From: an uncultured Oscillospiraceae bacterium
GTDB lineage: Bacteria; Bacillota; Clostridia; Oscillospirales; Oscillospiraceae
DNA: 64,000 nucleotides
Direction: 5' to 3'
Assembly: GCA_902478785.1 (NCBI GenBank)
Contig: CABSMJ010000012.1
Location: forward strand, 1-64,000
This document shows positions 1 through 8,711 of the stretch, one piece after another. How positions within the stretch are numbered: position 1 is the stretch's first letter; each line of letters opens with the position of its first letter. The position numbers were made by a program, and so were the translations under genes. The notes under the pieces are model-generated. The model had not been told where the DNA came from. It did not search any database and saw only the letters and a program-made list of their open reading frames with translations.

Positions 1-1988
1 GCAAGTCCCTCTTCCCCCTGACCACCACCATGGCCGCCATGATGGCCAAGGAGTTCGGCGGCAAGCTGCGCCTTTCCTACGCCGGCGGTGCCGACGCCTT
101 CAACATCGATAAACTCTTTGCCTGCGGCATCTGGCCCATCACCATGGCCACCACGGAACTCAAGCCCGGCGGCTACCAGCGCTTCACCCAGATCGGCGAC
201 AAGCTGGACGCCCTGGACTTCAAGCCCTTCACCGGGGTGGACGTCACCGCCATTGAGGCTCTGAGTCTAGCCGCCCGGTCTGACAAGTACCATGTGAAGG
301 CCATCAAGCCGCTGCCCCGCCGCAAGCTCTATGAGAAGGTCCCCCTGCTGGACTGCTTCACCGCCCCCTGCAAGGGCGGCTGCCCCATTGGCCAGGACAT
401 CCCCGAGTATATCGAGCTGTGCCGCAAGGGCGAGTACGCCGCCGCTCTGGACCTGATCGTGCAGAAGAACCCCCTGCCCTTCATCACCGGCACCATCTGC
501 GCCCACAACTGCATGAACAAGTGCACCCGCAACTTCTACGACCAGCCGGTAAACATCCGGGCCACCAAGCTGGTGGCGGCGGAAAAGGGCTATGAGGCCG
601 TCCTCCCCGCCCTGCGCCCTGCCGTTCCCGTGGGCGATAAGCGGAAGGTGGCCGTCATCGGCGGCGGCCCCAGCGGCATGGCCGCGGCCTTCTTCTGCGG
701 CCGGGCCGGCATCCCCGTCACCCTCTTTGAGCGCACCGGCGCCCTGGGCGGCATCGTCCGGCAGGTGATCCCCGCCTGGCGCATCTCCGATGAGGCCATC
801 GACAAGGACGTCTCCCTCATGGAGAAGATGGGCGTGGAGGTGAAGCTGAACACCCAGGCTCCCTCCGTCACCGAACTCAAGGCCGCAGGCTACACCCACA
901 TCTACTTCGCCGTGGGCGCCTGGAAGGCCGGCAAGCTGGACATCCCCGGCAACGTGGTGCCCGTCATCGGCTGGCTCAAGGATCTGAAGGCCGGCAAGGA
1001 AGTGCCCCTGGGCCACGTGGCCGTGGTGGGCGGCGGCAACACCGCCATGGACGCCGCCCGGGCCGCCCTGCGAGCCGGCGCCAAATCCTCCACCCTGGTC
1101 TACCGCCGGACCAAGAAGTATATGCCCGCCGATGCTGAGGAGCTGGAGCTGGCCATGGCCGACGGCGTGCATTTCCTGGAGCTGGTCTCTCCCGTGGAGC
1201 ACTCCGGCGGCAAGCTGGTGTGCGAGAAGATGGCCCTGGGCGAGCCCGACGAAAAGGGCCGCCGCAAGCCCGTGCCCACCGGTGAGCGGATCTCCATCGA
1301 CTGCGACACCGTTGTCGCCGCCGTAGGCGAGCAGGTGGACAGCGAGATCTTCACCCAAAACGGCATCGCCGTGGACGCCAAGGGCATTCCCGACTTCAAA
1401 ACCAATGTAGAGGGCGTCTATGTGGGCGGCGACGCCATGCGGGGCCCCGCCACCGTGGTAGAGGGCATCGCCGACGCCCAGGCCTTTGCCAACGCCGTCA
1501 TCGGCAAGGCCCACACCTTTGCCGTTCCCGCCGACGCCGTGGCCGCCCGGGCGGAGGCCATCGCCAAGAAGGGTATCCTCTGCGAGTCCGCCAAGTGTGA
1601 GGGCGACCGGTGCCTGACCTGCAACGTAGTGTGCGAGAGCTGCGCCGACGTGTGCCCCAACCGGGCCAACGTATCCATCGCCATGCCCGATGGCAGCCGC
1701 CAGATCCTCCACGTGGACCGGATGTGCAACGAGTGCGGCAACTGCGCCGTGTTCTGCCCCTATGACTCCGCCCCCTATCGGGATAAGTTCACCTTGTTCC
1801 ACGACCGGGCCGGTTTTGACGAGAGCGTCAACAACTCCGGCTTCCTGCCTCTGGGCCAGGGCAAGGTGCTGGTGCGGCTGGAGGGCAAGGTGTTCGAGGC
1901 GGACCTCAACGCCACCAACGACCTGCCCGCCGGCATCGAGTGCCTGATCCTGACGGTGCTGAGCAAATACGCCTATCTCCTGGGCTGA
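1..1988 (+). CDS. ygfK: YgfK-type putative selenate reductase / FAD-NAD(P) Fe-S oxidoreductase, 5' end outside window
   Basis: The reading frame is open to the left edge, so only the C-terminal part (about 660 residues) is present. It carries an N-side GltD/DPYD-type Fe-S segment (CKGGCP, then CAHNCMNKC), an FAD-binding VIGGGPSGMAAA motif near residue 207 of the visible part, a second nucleotide-binding VVGGGNTAMDAA motif, and two C-terminal cysteine clusters (CLTCNVVCESCADVCP and CNECGNCAVFCP) typical of 4Fe-4S ferredoxin domains. This order matches the YgfK family, named putative selenate reductase and usually found with molybdo-hydroxylase or purine/hydantoin catabolism genes. The real substrate is not established. 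No partner gene lies downstream inside the window; the gene ends at a strong terminator and faces the his operon. The family call is fairly secure, the enzymatic role is not. Confidence 0.82.
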   Translation, partial: KSLFPLTTTMAAMMAKEFGGKLRLSYAGGADAFNIDKLFACGIWPITMATTELKPGGYQRFTQIGDKLDALDFKPFTGVDVTAIEALSLAARSDKYHVKAIKPLPRRKLYEKVPLLDCFTAPCKGGCPIGQDIPEYIELCRKGEYAAALDLIVQKNPLPFITGTICAHNCMNKCTRNFYDQPVNIRATKLVAAEKGYEAVLPALRPAVPVGDKRKVAVIGGGPSGMAAAFFCGRAGIPVTLFERTGALGGIVRQVIPAWRISDEAIDKDVSLMEKMGVEVKLNTQAPSVTELKAAGYTHIYFAVGAWKAGKLDIPGNVVPVIGWLKDLKAGKEVPLGHVAVVGGGNTAMDAARAALRAGAKSSTLVYRRTKKYMPADAEELELAMADGVHFLELVSPVEHSGGKLVCEKMALGEPDEKGRRKPVPTGERISIDCDTVVAAVGEQVDSEIFTQNGIAVDAKGIPDFKTNVEGVYVGGDAMRGPATVVEGIADAQAFANAVIGKAHTFAVPADAVAARAEAIAKKGILCESAKCEGDRCLTCNVVCESCADVCPNRANVSIAMPDGSRQILHVDRMCNECGNCAVFCPYDSAPYRDKFTLFHDRAGFDESVNNSGFLPLGQGKVLVRLEGKVFEADLNATNDLPAGIECLILTVLSKYAYLLG

Positions 1989-2000
1989 GCCCGGGACGCA

Positions 2001-2037
2001 AAAAACGGGAGACCGAAGTTCGGTCTCCCGTTTTTTT
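2001..2037. terminator. Bidirectional intrinsic terminator between ygfK and the his operon
   Basis: A perfect 10-bp GC stem (CGGGAGACCG / CGGTCTCCCG) with a 5-base loop is flanked by an A-run on the left and a T-run on the right, so it can stop transcription from both convergent sides. It overlaps the last base or two of hisK. Confidence 0.9.
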
Positions 2038-2875
2038 ATCTGGTTTTCTCCAACGGACAGGCCACAGGTCCCTTCCGGGTCAGAAGCCAGCTCTCCCGGT
2101 AGCCTGCCGCCCGGGCCAGGTCTGCCGCCTGGTCATAGCCGAACACCACCGTGTCAGGGCTGTGGCTGTCGGCGGTGAAGATGACCCCGCCGCCCATCTC
2201 ATGCCACTCCCGCAGCAGGAAGAGGGCCGGATAGGGCGTGGTCCGATAGCCCCGGGCCATGCCGCCGGTGTTGATCTCCAGCAGGGTGGCCTCGGGGTCT
2301 GCGGCGTGGAGGGCCTCCAGAGCCGCGGCCCGGTAGGCTGCGCTCCCCTCGTCAAAAAAGGCGCCGTCGCCGTTGAGCTTGACGATCTGGTCCAGGTGGC
2401 CCAGGATGGTGGGCTTTCGCTCCGCCATGGCCGCCACGTCGGCATAGTAGCCCCGGACCATGGCCAGGCCGTCGCCGCCGAACATCTCCCGGCGGCACCG
2501 CTCCATCTTCTCCCGGTCCCAGTCGATGCTGTGATAGACTCCCGTGGCCCGGTCAAAGAGCTCGTGGACCGAGCCGATCCAGTACTCCGCCCAGTTGGGC
2601 ACCGGCTGGAGGGAGCAGCTATCCTGCTCGATGCCTAAAAGCACCTCCATGCGCCCCTGGTACACCTCCCGCAGCCGCAGCACCTCCCGGCGATATTCTC
2701 CCGGGTCCTCCGGCAAGACGCAGTCCTGGTCCCCCGGGGCAGGGGTGTGGCTGTGGCCGGAGGCGCCAAAGTACCGCACTCCGGCGGCGAAGGCCGCGGC
2801 GGCCATCTCCTCCAGCGTCCCCTTGCCGTCACAGAAGGTGGAGTGGGTGTGGACCGAGCACAGCTCCGGCCCCAT
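2036..2875 (-). CDS. hisK: Histidinol-phosphatase, PHP family
   Basis: A 279-residue PHP-domain phosphatase that would dephosphorylate histidinol phosphate, the penultimate stage of histidine synthesis, in the cytoplasm. The N-terminal metal-binding signature SVHTHSTFCDGKGT, the GHSHTP motif and a C-terminal TADSHSP segment are typical of the HisK/HisJ type found in Firmicutes, unlike the HAD domain fused to HisB in enterics. The ATG chosen shares one base with the hisIE stop codon (TGATG), implying translational coupling; a GTG one codon upstream is also possible. It is the last gene of the operon and ends at the bidirectional terminator. Confidence 0.88.
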   Translation of the reverse strand: MGPELCSVHTHSTFCDGKGTLEEMAAAAFAAGVRYFGASGHSHTPAPGDQDCVLPEDPGEYRREVLRLREVYQGRMEVLLGIEQDSCSLQPVPNWAEYWIGSVHELFDRATGVYHSIDWDREKMERCRREMFGGDGLAMVRGYYADVAAMAERKPTILGHLDQIVKLNGDGAFFDEGSAAYRAAALEALHAADPEATLLEINTGGMARGYRTTPYPALFLLREWHEMGGGVIFTADSHSPDTVVFGYDQAADLARAAGYRESWLLTRKGPVACPLEKTR

Positions 2876-3510
2876 CACTGCATCCGCTCCTGCTTGACCT
2901 TGTGGTCCACCACGTGGCGCTTTTCCAGCTCCGCCGTGATGTCCTTGACGCTGATGCCCATCTGGACCATCAGCACCATCACATGGTAGGTCAGGTCCGC
3001 GATCTCATAGATGGTCTCCTCTCGGTCCTCCTTGCGGGCGCCGATGATGACCTCGGTGCACTCCTCGCCCACCTTCTTCAGGATCTTATCCAGGCCCTTT
3101 TCAAAGAGATAGGTGGTGTAGCTGCCCTCCTTGGGGTTGGTCTTGCGGCCCTCAATGAGGTGATAGAGCCCCTCATAGCTGAAGGCCTTGAGCTCCTCGC
3201 TGAGGTACACCGGCTGGAAAAAGCAGCTCTCCGCCCCCGTATGGCAGGCGGGGCCGTCCTTCACCACCTCCACCACCAGGGCGTCGGCGTCGCAGTCGGC
3301 GGTGATGGACACCACCCGCTGGACATTGCCGGAGGTCTCCCCCTTGCGCCACAGCTCCTGACGGCTGCGGCTCCAGAAGCAGGTGCGGCCCTCGTCGATG
3401 GTGATGGCCAGGCTCTCGGCGTTCATATAGGCCAGGGTCAGGACCTCCTTGGTGTAGTGGTCCTGGACGATGGCAGGGATCAGTCCCTTTTCGTCAAATT
3501 TCAGTTCCAT
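2875..3510 (-). CDS. hisIE: Bifunctional phosphoribosyl-AMP cyclohydrolase / phosphoribosyl-ATP pyrophosphatase
   Basis: A 211-residue fusion catalysing steps two and three of histidine synthesis. The N-terminal half is HisI, including a metal-binding region with CDADA and a CHTGAESC motif. The C-terminal half is the all-helical HisE pyrophosphatase with a VGEECTEVIIGA helix typical of the MazG-like fold. GGAGGAG lies just upstream of the ATG. About 72 non-coding bases separate it from hisF, the largest gap in the operon. The HisI-HisE fusion is common in bacteria. Confidence 0.93.
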   Translation of the reverse strand: MELKFDEKGLIPAIVQDHYTKEVLTLAYMNAESLAITIDEGRTCFWSRSRQELWRKGETSGNVQRVVSITADCDADALVVEVVKDGPACHTGAESCFFQPVYLSEELKAFSYEGLYHLIEGRKTNPKEGSYTTYLFEKGLDKILKKVGEECTEVIIGARKEDREETIYEIADLTYHVMVLMVQMGISVKDITAELEKRHVVDHKVKQERMQ

Positions 3511-3582
3511 TTCGCTTCTCCTCCATGTATGGATGGTAACAGGAAAGCGACGTACTTCGCCGTCTCCCGTTGGGATTCTTTC

Positions 3583-4338
3583 TTACAGACGCATCTCCAC
3601 GCCCTGGGCACGGAGATAGCGCTTGAGGTCCTTGATGTCCACCTGGTGGGTGTGGAAGATGGAGGCGGCAAGGCCGGCGTCCATCCCCTTGTGGCGGAAG
3701 ATCTCGGCAAAGTCCTCCTTCTTCCCGGCGCCGCCGGAGGCCACGATGGGCACATCCACCAGCGCCGCCAGGGCGTCCAGCATCTCCAGGTCAAAGCCGC
3801 CCTTGACCCCGTCGGTATCGATGGAGTTGAGGACAATCTCCCCGGCGCCGTTGGCCACGCCCCGTACGGCCCAGTCCATGGCGTCGATGCCCGTGTCCTC
3901 CCGGCCGCCCTTGGCGAAGAGGCGGAACTGCCCCTCCACCCGCTTGACGTCCATGCTCAGCACCACGCACTGGTCGCCGTACTTCTTGGCGGCCGCGGCG
4001 ATGAGGGAGGGGTCGGCGATGGCGCCGGAGTTGACGCTGACCTTGTCGGCGCCGCACTTGAGCACCCGGTCAAAGTCGTCCAGGGTGCGGATGCCGCCGC
4101 CCACCGTCAGGGGAATGAAGATCTCCGAGGCCACACGGCGCAGCACGTCGGTGAACAGCTGCCGGCCCTCCGCCGAGGCGGTGATGTCATAGAACACCAA
4201 CTCGTCGGCGCCGGAGTCGTTGTAGAAGTGGGCCATCTCCACAGGGTCTGCCATGTCCTTGAGGCCCTCAAAGTTGACGCCCTTGACCACCCGGCCGTCC
4301 TTCACGTCCAGGCAGGGCACGATTCTCTTTGCTAACAT
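3583..4338 (-). CDS. hisF: Imidazole glycerol phosphate synthase, cyclase subunit
   Basis: A 251-residue TIM barrel that takes ammonia from HisH and forms imidazole glycerol phosphate plus AICAR. The start MLAKRIVPCLDVKDGRVVKG is diagnostic, with the catalytic Asp in CLDVKDG and the second catalytic Asp in NSIDTDG. Phosphate-binding loops (TVGGGIRT, ASGGAG) are intact. The ATG at 4338 is preceded by AGGAGAGG and lies 14 bases after the hisA stop. An in-frame extension further upstream overlaps hisA and has no family support. Confidence 0.95.
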   Translation of the reverse strand: MLAKRIVPCLDVKDGRVVKGVNFEGLKDMADPVEMAHFYNDSGADELVFYDITASAEGRQLFTDVLRRVASEIFIPLTVGGGIRTLDDFDRVLKCGADKVSVNSGAIADPSLIAAAAKKYGDQCVVLSMDVKRVEGQFRLFAKGGREDTGIDAMDWAVRGVANGAGEIVLNSIDTDGVKGGFDLEMLDALAALVDVPIVASGGAGKKEDFAEIFRHKGMDAGLAASIFHTHQVDIKDLKRYLRAQGVEMRL

Positions 4339-4352
4339 CCCCACCTCTCCTC

Positions 4353-5111
4353 TCAAAACAGCGGAAGTTCGTCGTCCAGCTCGTCTTTCACATCTCCGGC
4401 GGCCCGCAGGCACATCCCCAGGTCCAGCTTGCCGTCATAGACGGCCTTGCCCAGGATGGCGCCTCCGACTCCCATGTCCTTGAGGGCCTCGATCTCCTTG
4501 ACGGAGCTGATGCCGCCGGAGGCGATGATCTCCAGCCCCTCCAGTTCCGTCAGCTTCCGGTAGGCCTCCAGATTGGTGCCTCCCAGGGTGCCGTCCCGGC
4601 TGATGTCGGTGTAGATCACCGTCTTGACCCCCGCGTCCCGCAGCCGGCGGCAGAAGGAGAAGGACTCCTCCCCGCTGGTCTTTTGCCAGCCGTGGGTGGC
4701 CACCATGCCGTCCCGGGCGTCCACGCCCACGGCGATCTTCTCTTGATACCGCTGGGCCATGCGCTCCACAAAGGCGAAATTCTCCACCGCCACGGTGCCC
4801 AGGATGCAGCGGCCCACGCCCAGGTCCAGGTACTGGCGGATCCGCTCCTCCGTGCGGATGCCGCCGCCTACCTCGATGAAGGCGTGGCCCTGCTGGACCA
4901 AAGCCTCGATCTCCACCAGATTGGCCATGCTGGGCGTGCCGTCCTTGGCGCCGTCCAGGTCCACCACGTGGAGGTTCCGGGCGCCGGTGCGGATGAAGCG
5001 GCGGGCCACACCGCAGGGCTGGGCCGAATAGACGGTCATTTTATCGTAATCCCCCTGGGTCAGGCGGACTGCCCGCCCGTCCCGCAAATCGATGGCAGGA
5101 AAAATCTTCAT
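4353..5111 (-). CDS. hisA: Phosphoribosylformimino-AICAR ribotide isomerase
   Basis: A 252-residue (beta/alpha)8 isomerase acting between HisIE and HisHF. It opens MKIFPAIDLRDGRAVRL, carrying the first catalytic Asp, and has YTDISRDGTLGG with the second. The glycine-rich phosphate loops (EVGGGIRT, IASGGISS) are present. AAGGAGG lies 6 bases before the ATG; a GTG one codon earlier is too close to the ribosome binding site. Confidence 0.95.
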   Translation of the reverse strand: MKIFPAIDLRDGRAVRLTQGDYDKMTVYSAQPCGVARRFIRTGARNLHVVDLDGAKDGTPSMANLVEIEALVQQGHAFIEVGGGIRTEERIRQYLDLGVGRCILGTVAVENFAFVERMAQRYQEKIAVGVDARDGMVATHGWQKTSGEESFSFCRRLRDAGVKTVIYTDISRDGTLGGTNLEAYRKLTELEGLEIIASGGISSVKEIEALKDMGVGGAILGKAVYDGKLDLGMCLRAAGDVKDELDDELPLF

Positions 5112-5122
5112 CACGCGCCTCC

Positions 5123-5734
5123 TTACAGCTCTGTAAAGGCCTTCAAAATGGAAAGGCCGGTCTCTCCGCTCTTCTCCGGGTGGAACTGGGTGCCCCAGAC
5201 GTTGCCCTGGCGGACCACGCCGGTGACCGCCACGCCGCCGTAGTCAGACACGGCCAGGGTACTCTCGGCGCAGTTGCGCGCGTAGAAGCTGTGGACATAG
5301 TAGACATAGGCCCCCTCGTCCACATAGCGCAGCAGCGGGTCCTTCCGCAAAATGTGCAGGCTGTTCCAGCCCATGTGGGGCACCTTCATGGTCTGGTCCG
5401 TCAGGTCCTCCCGCAAAGACACCACCTCTCCGGGCACCAGGCCCAGGCCCTCATGGGTACCATATTCCAGGCTCTTGTCAAAGAGCAGCTGCATCCCCAG
5501 GCAGATGCCCAGCAGGGGCTTGCGCTTTGCCTCCTCCTGCAGCAGGGGAATGAGGCCCGTCTGGCGCAGCTTCTCTATGGCGTCGCCGAAGGCGCCCACG
5601 CCGGGCAGGATGATGCGGTCGGCGGCGCGGAGCTGCTCTGCATCCCGGGTCACCGTGGGCTCCTCCCCCAGAGCCCGCAGGCTGGAGGAGAGGCTGAAGA
5701 GATTGCCCACGCCGTAGTCAACTATCGCTGTCAT
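5123..5734 (-). CDS. hisH: Imidazole glycerol phosphate synthase, glutamine amidotransferase subunit
   Basis: A 203-residue class-I glutamine amidotransferase that supplies ammonia to HisF. The catalytic triad is visible: Cys in LGICLGMQLLF and the His-x-Glu pair in QFHPEKSG. The N-terminus MTAIVDYGVGNLFSL matches the family and follows AAAGGAG by a normal spacing, so the in-frame codons further upstream were rejected as start. It lies between hisB and hisA with gaps of about 20 and 11 bases. Confidence 0.95.
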   Translation of the reverse strand: MTAIVDYGVGNLFSLSSSLRALGEEPTVTRDAEQLRAADRIILPGVGAFGDAIEKLRQTGLIPLLQEEAKRKPLLGICLGMQLLFDKSLEYGTHEGLGLVPGEVVSLREDLTDQTMKVPHMGWNSLHILRKDPLLRYVDEGAYVYYVHSFYARNCAESTLAVSDYGGVAVTGVVRQGNVWGTQFHPEKSGETGLSILKAFTEL

Positions 5735-5754
5735 GGCATTCTCCTTTACACGTA

Positions 5755-6342
5755 TCACAGAATTCCTTTGGTACTGGGGATCTCATTCTCCCGGCCCGGC
5801 TCGATGGCCACAGCCTGGCGCAGAGCCCGGCCCATACCCTTGAAGGCGGCCTCCAGGATGTGGTGGCTGTTGCGGCCGGCCATCTGCTGGAAGTGGAGCG
5901 TGGCCCCGCAGTTCCGGGAAAAGGCGATCCAGAACTCCTCCGCCAGCTCCGTGTCAAAGGTGCCCACCTTCTCCGTGGGCAGCTCCATCTGCCAGCCAAG
6001 ATACCCCCGGCCGGACAGGTCCACAGCGCACAGCACCAGCGCCTCGTCCATGGGCAGGAGGAAGTTTCCGTAGCGGTACACGCCCCGCAGATCTCCCAGA
6101 GCCTGGGCAAAGGCCTTCCCCAGGGCGATGCCTATATCCTCCACCGTGTGGTGGTCATCCACCTGGGTATCCCCCTGACAGGTGACCTCCAGGTCAAAAG
6201 AGCCGTGTCGGGCAAAGAGCTCCAGCATATGGTTCAAAAACCCGCAGCCGGTATCCACCTGATACTGCCCCCGGCCGTCCACGTTCAGGGTCAGCCGGAT
6301 CTGGGTCTCGTTGGTGTTTCGTTCGATCTGTGCCGTCCGCAT
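5755..6342 (-). CDS. hisB: Imidazoleglycerol-phosphate dehydratase
   Basis: A 195-residue monofunctional HisB, the normal size for Firmicutes without the phosphatase domain found in enterics; here that function falls to hisK. The paired metal-binding motifs GFLNHMLELFARH with DDHHTVEDIGI, and the C-terminal HHILEAAFKGMGRAL repeat motif, are intact. Its ATG lies one base beyond the hisC stop codon and its GGAGGTG ribosome binding site sits in the last hisC codons, so the two are probably coupled. Confidence 0.95.
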   Translation of the reverse strand: MRTAQIERNTNETQIRLTLNVDGRGQYQVDTGCGFLNHMLELFARHGSFDLEVTCQGDTQVDDHHTVEDIGIALGKAFAQALGDLRGVYRYGNFLLPMDEALVLCAVDLSGRGYLGWQMELPTEKVGTFDTELAEEFWIAFSRNCGATLHFQQMAGRNSHHILEAAFKGMGRALRQAVAIEPGRENEIPSTKGIL

Positions 6343-6343
6343 C

Positions 6344-7405
6344 TCACACCTCCAAAAGATCGCTCACTGTGGCCACCAGGGTCTCCATATCCTCCTGAGC
6401 GCCGATGGTGATGCGCACGAAATCCCGGATCCGGTCCGCGTCGAACCAGCGCACCAGGATGCCTCGTTCCTTCAATCCTTTGTAAAGTGCTTCTCCCTTA
6501 CACTTATCCGTCCGGGCAAAGATGAAGTTGGACTGGGAGGGCAGCACCTGGAAGTCCAGGTTCTTCAGGGCCTCCACCGTCCAGGCTCGGGTGGTCTGGA
6601 TAGCGCCGGTGCAGGTGCGGAAGTAGTCCTCGTCCTCCATGGCGGCCTTGCCGGCCAGAATGGACAGGCGGTTGATGTTATAGGGGTTGAAGCTGTACTT
6701 GATGCGGTTGAGGTCAGAGATGAGCTCCGGGCTGCCCAGAGAGAAGCCCAAACGGGCACCGGCCAGGGAACGGCTCTTGGAGAAGGTCTGAACCACCAGC
6801 AGGTTGTCAAACTCCTTCAAAAGGGGCACACAGCTCTCGGCACCGAAGTCCACATAGGCCTCGTCCACTACCACCACACGGTTCCGGTCGTGAGCCAGCA
6901 GGCGGCGGATGTCCTCCACCGGCACGGTCATGCCCGTGGGGGCGTTGGGGTTTGCGATGAAAATGGTGGCGTTCAGGTCCATGTAGTCGTCCACATGCAG
7001 GGAAAAGTCCTCCCGCAGGGGCACCACCGTGGGCTTGAGCTCCCACAGCTTGGCCCAGACCTTATAGAAGCCGTAGGTGATGTCGGCATAGGCCGGGCCC
7101 CGGCTGTCGTCGCAGAAGGCCCGGAAGGCAAAGGCCAGGTTCTCGTCGCTGCCGTTGCCCGGCAGCACCTGCTCCGGCGTCAGGCCGTAGCGCTTGGCAA
7201 TGGCGTCCACCAGATCCTTGCAGGTGGGGTCGGAGTAGAGCCGCAACTTCTGCCGCTCCTCCTCGTTGAGGGCCTCCACCACCTTGGGAGAGGGAGGGAA
7301 GGGGCTTTCATTGGTGTTGAGCTTGATGTAGCGCATATCCCGGGGTTGCTCTCCGGGGGTATAGGGAGCCAGACCGGACACGGCCGGGCACAGAAATCTA
7401 CTCAC
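6344..7405 (-). CDS. hisC: Histidinol-phosphate aminotransferase
   Basis: A PLP-dependent class-I/II aminotransferase (353 residues from the proposed start). NTNESPFPPSP is the characteristic N-terminal substrate loop, PNAPTG binds substrate, and TFSKSRSLAGARLG carries the PLP lysine. The start is taken as a GTG overlapping the end of hisD (GTGAGTAG) with GGAAGTGA ahead of it. A TTG 13 codons upstream is possible but lies inside hisD. Confidence 0.93.
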   Translation of the reverse strand: MSRFLCPAVSGLAPYTPGEQPRDMRYIKLNTNESPFPPSPKVVEALNEEERQKLRLYSDPTCKDLVDAIAKRYGLTPEQVLPGNGSDENLAFAFRAFCDDSRGPAYADITYGFYKVWAKLWELKPTVVPLREDFSLHVDDYMDLNATIFIANPNAPTGMTVPVEDIRRLLAHDRNRVVVVDEAYVDFGAESCVPLLKEFDNLLVVQTFSKSRSLAGARLGFSLGSPELISDLNRIKYSFNPYNINRLSILAGKAAMEDEDYFRTCTGAIQTTRAWTVEALKNLDFQVLPSQSNFIFARTDKCKGEALYKGLKERGILVRWFDADRIRDFVRITIGAQEDMETLVATVSDLLEV

Positions 7406-8711
7406 AAAGATCACTTCCTTTGGTTGCTTCAGCGGAATCTTCAAAACGGATGGTGACGCTTCTTGCGTGGGCGTGGAGCCCCTCCTCCTCGGCGAAGGCG
7501 GCCACCTGGTCCTTCACCGCCCGCAGGGCCTCCGGGCTATAATAGAGGAAGCTGGACTTCTTGACGAAGTCGTCCACGCTCAGAGGGCTGGAGAACCGGG
7601 CGGTGCCGGAGGTGGGCAGGGTGTGGTTGGGCCCGGCCAGGTAATCCCCCAGGGCCTCCGGGGCGCTGCGGCCCAGGAAGATGCTGCCGGCATTGCGGAC
7701 GGCGGGCAGCAGGGCGAAGGGGTCCTCCACGCACAGCTCCAGGTGCTCCGGGGCGATGCGGTTGGCGGCCTCCACCGCCTTTTCCAGGCTGTCGGTGACG
7801 ATGATCTTACCGTTTTGCTCCAGGGAGGCCCGGGCAATGTCCCGGCGGGGCAGCTGCTCCACCTGGACCTCCAGCTCCGCCTGAACGGCCTTGGCCAGGG
7901 CGGGACTGTCCGTCACCAGCACAGGGCTGGCCAGCTTGTCGTGTTCCGCCTGGCTCAGCAGGTCCGCCGCCACGAAGCGGGGATCACAACCGCCGTCGGC
8001 CAGCACCAGGATCTCGCTGGGGCCGGCGATCATGTCGATGTCCACAGCGCCGAACACCAGCCGCTTGGCCGTGGCCACGAAGATGCCGCCGGGCCCCACG
8101 ATCTTGTCCACCCTGGGTACGCTCTCGGTGCCGTAGGCCAGGGCCGCCACCGCCTGGGCGCCGCCCACCTTGAAGATCCGGGTGGCGCCGGCCAGCCGTG
8201 CCGCCGCCAGAGCGGCGGCGCCGATCTTCCCGTTTTCATCCGGCGGGGACACCAGGATGATGTCCCGGACCCCGGCCAGCTTGGCGGGAATCACATTCAT
8301 CAGCACCGTGGAGGGAAAGGCCTCCGGGCTCCGGGGCACGCAGATGCCCACCCGCTCGATGGGGGTGTAGCGCTGGCCCAGGACGATGCCGGGACGGTCA
8401 GTGATGGCAAAGCCGTTGTGGATCTGGCGGCTGTGGAAGGCGCGGATATTGTCCGCGGCCATGGTCAGCGTCTCCTGCAGCTGGGGGCTGATCTGCCCCC
8501 AGGCCTCCTCCAGCTCCTGCTCCGTCACTTCTAGGGCATCCAGGTCCACGCCGTCAAAGCGCTTCTCACACGAGAGCAAAGCCTGGTCGCCGCCCTGGCG
8601 GACCTCCGCCAGGATGGCCTTCACCGCGGCCTCTACATTCTCCTCCGCCCGGATATCCCGGTTGAGCATCTGCTCCGGCGTCAGCTTGTCAAAATCATAG
8701 ATAGGGATCAT
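7398..8711 (-). CDS. hisD: Histidinol dehydrogenase
   Basis: A 437-residue zinc-dependent NAD enzyme performing the last two oxidations from histidinol to histidine. Recognisable blocks are GQRYTPIERVGICVPR, the KIVGPGG NAD-binding loop, DMIAGPSEILV, LLSQAEHD, and GPNHTLPTSGTARF close to the zinc ligands. The start overlaps the hisZG stop by four bases (ATGA), so the two are translationally coupled. Confidence 0.95.
   Translation of the reverse strand: MIPIYDFDKLTPEQMLNRDIRAEENVEAAVKAILAEVRQGGDQALLSCEKRFDGVDLDALEVTEQELEEAWGQISPQLQETLTMAADNIRAFHSRQIHNGFAITDRPGIVLGQRYTPIERVGICVPRSPEAFPSTVLMNVIPAKLAGVRDIILVSPPDENGKIGAAALAAARLAGATRIFKVGGAQAVAALAYGTESVPRVDKIVGPGGIFVATAKRLVFGAVDIDMIAGPSEILVLADGGCDPRFVAADLLSQAEHDKLASPVLVTDSPALAKAVQAELEVQVEQLPRRDIARASLEQNGKIIVTDSLEKAVEAANRIAPEHLELCVEDPFALLPAVRNAGSIFLGRSAPEALGDYLAGPNHTLPTSGTARFSSPLSVDDFVKKSSFLYYSPEALRAVKDQVAAFAEEEGLHAHARSVTIRFEDSAEATKGSDLCE

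Noticed and set aside
267..1802. A 511-codon minus-strand open frame across ygfK
   Set aside because: Opposite strand of a clear Fe-S flavoprotein gene; composition typical of a codon-bias shadow.
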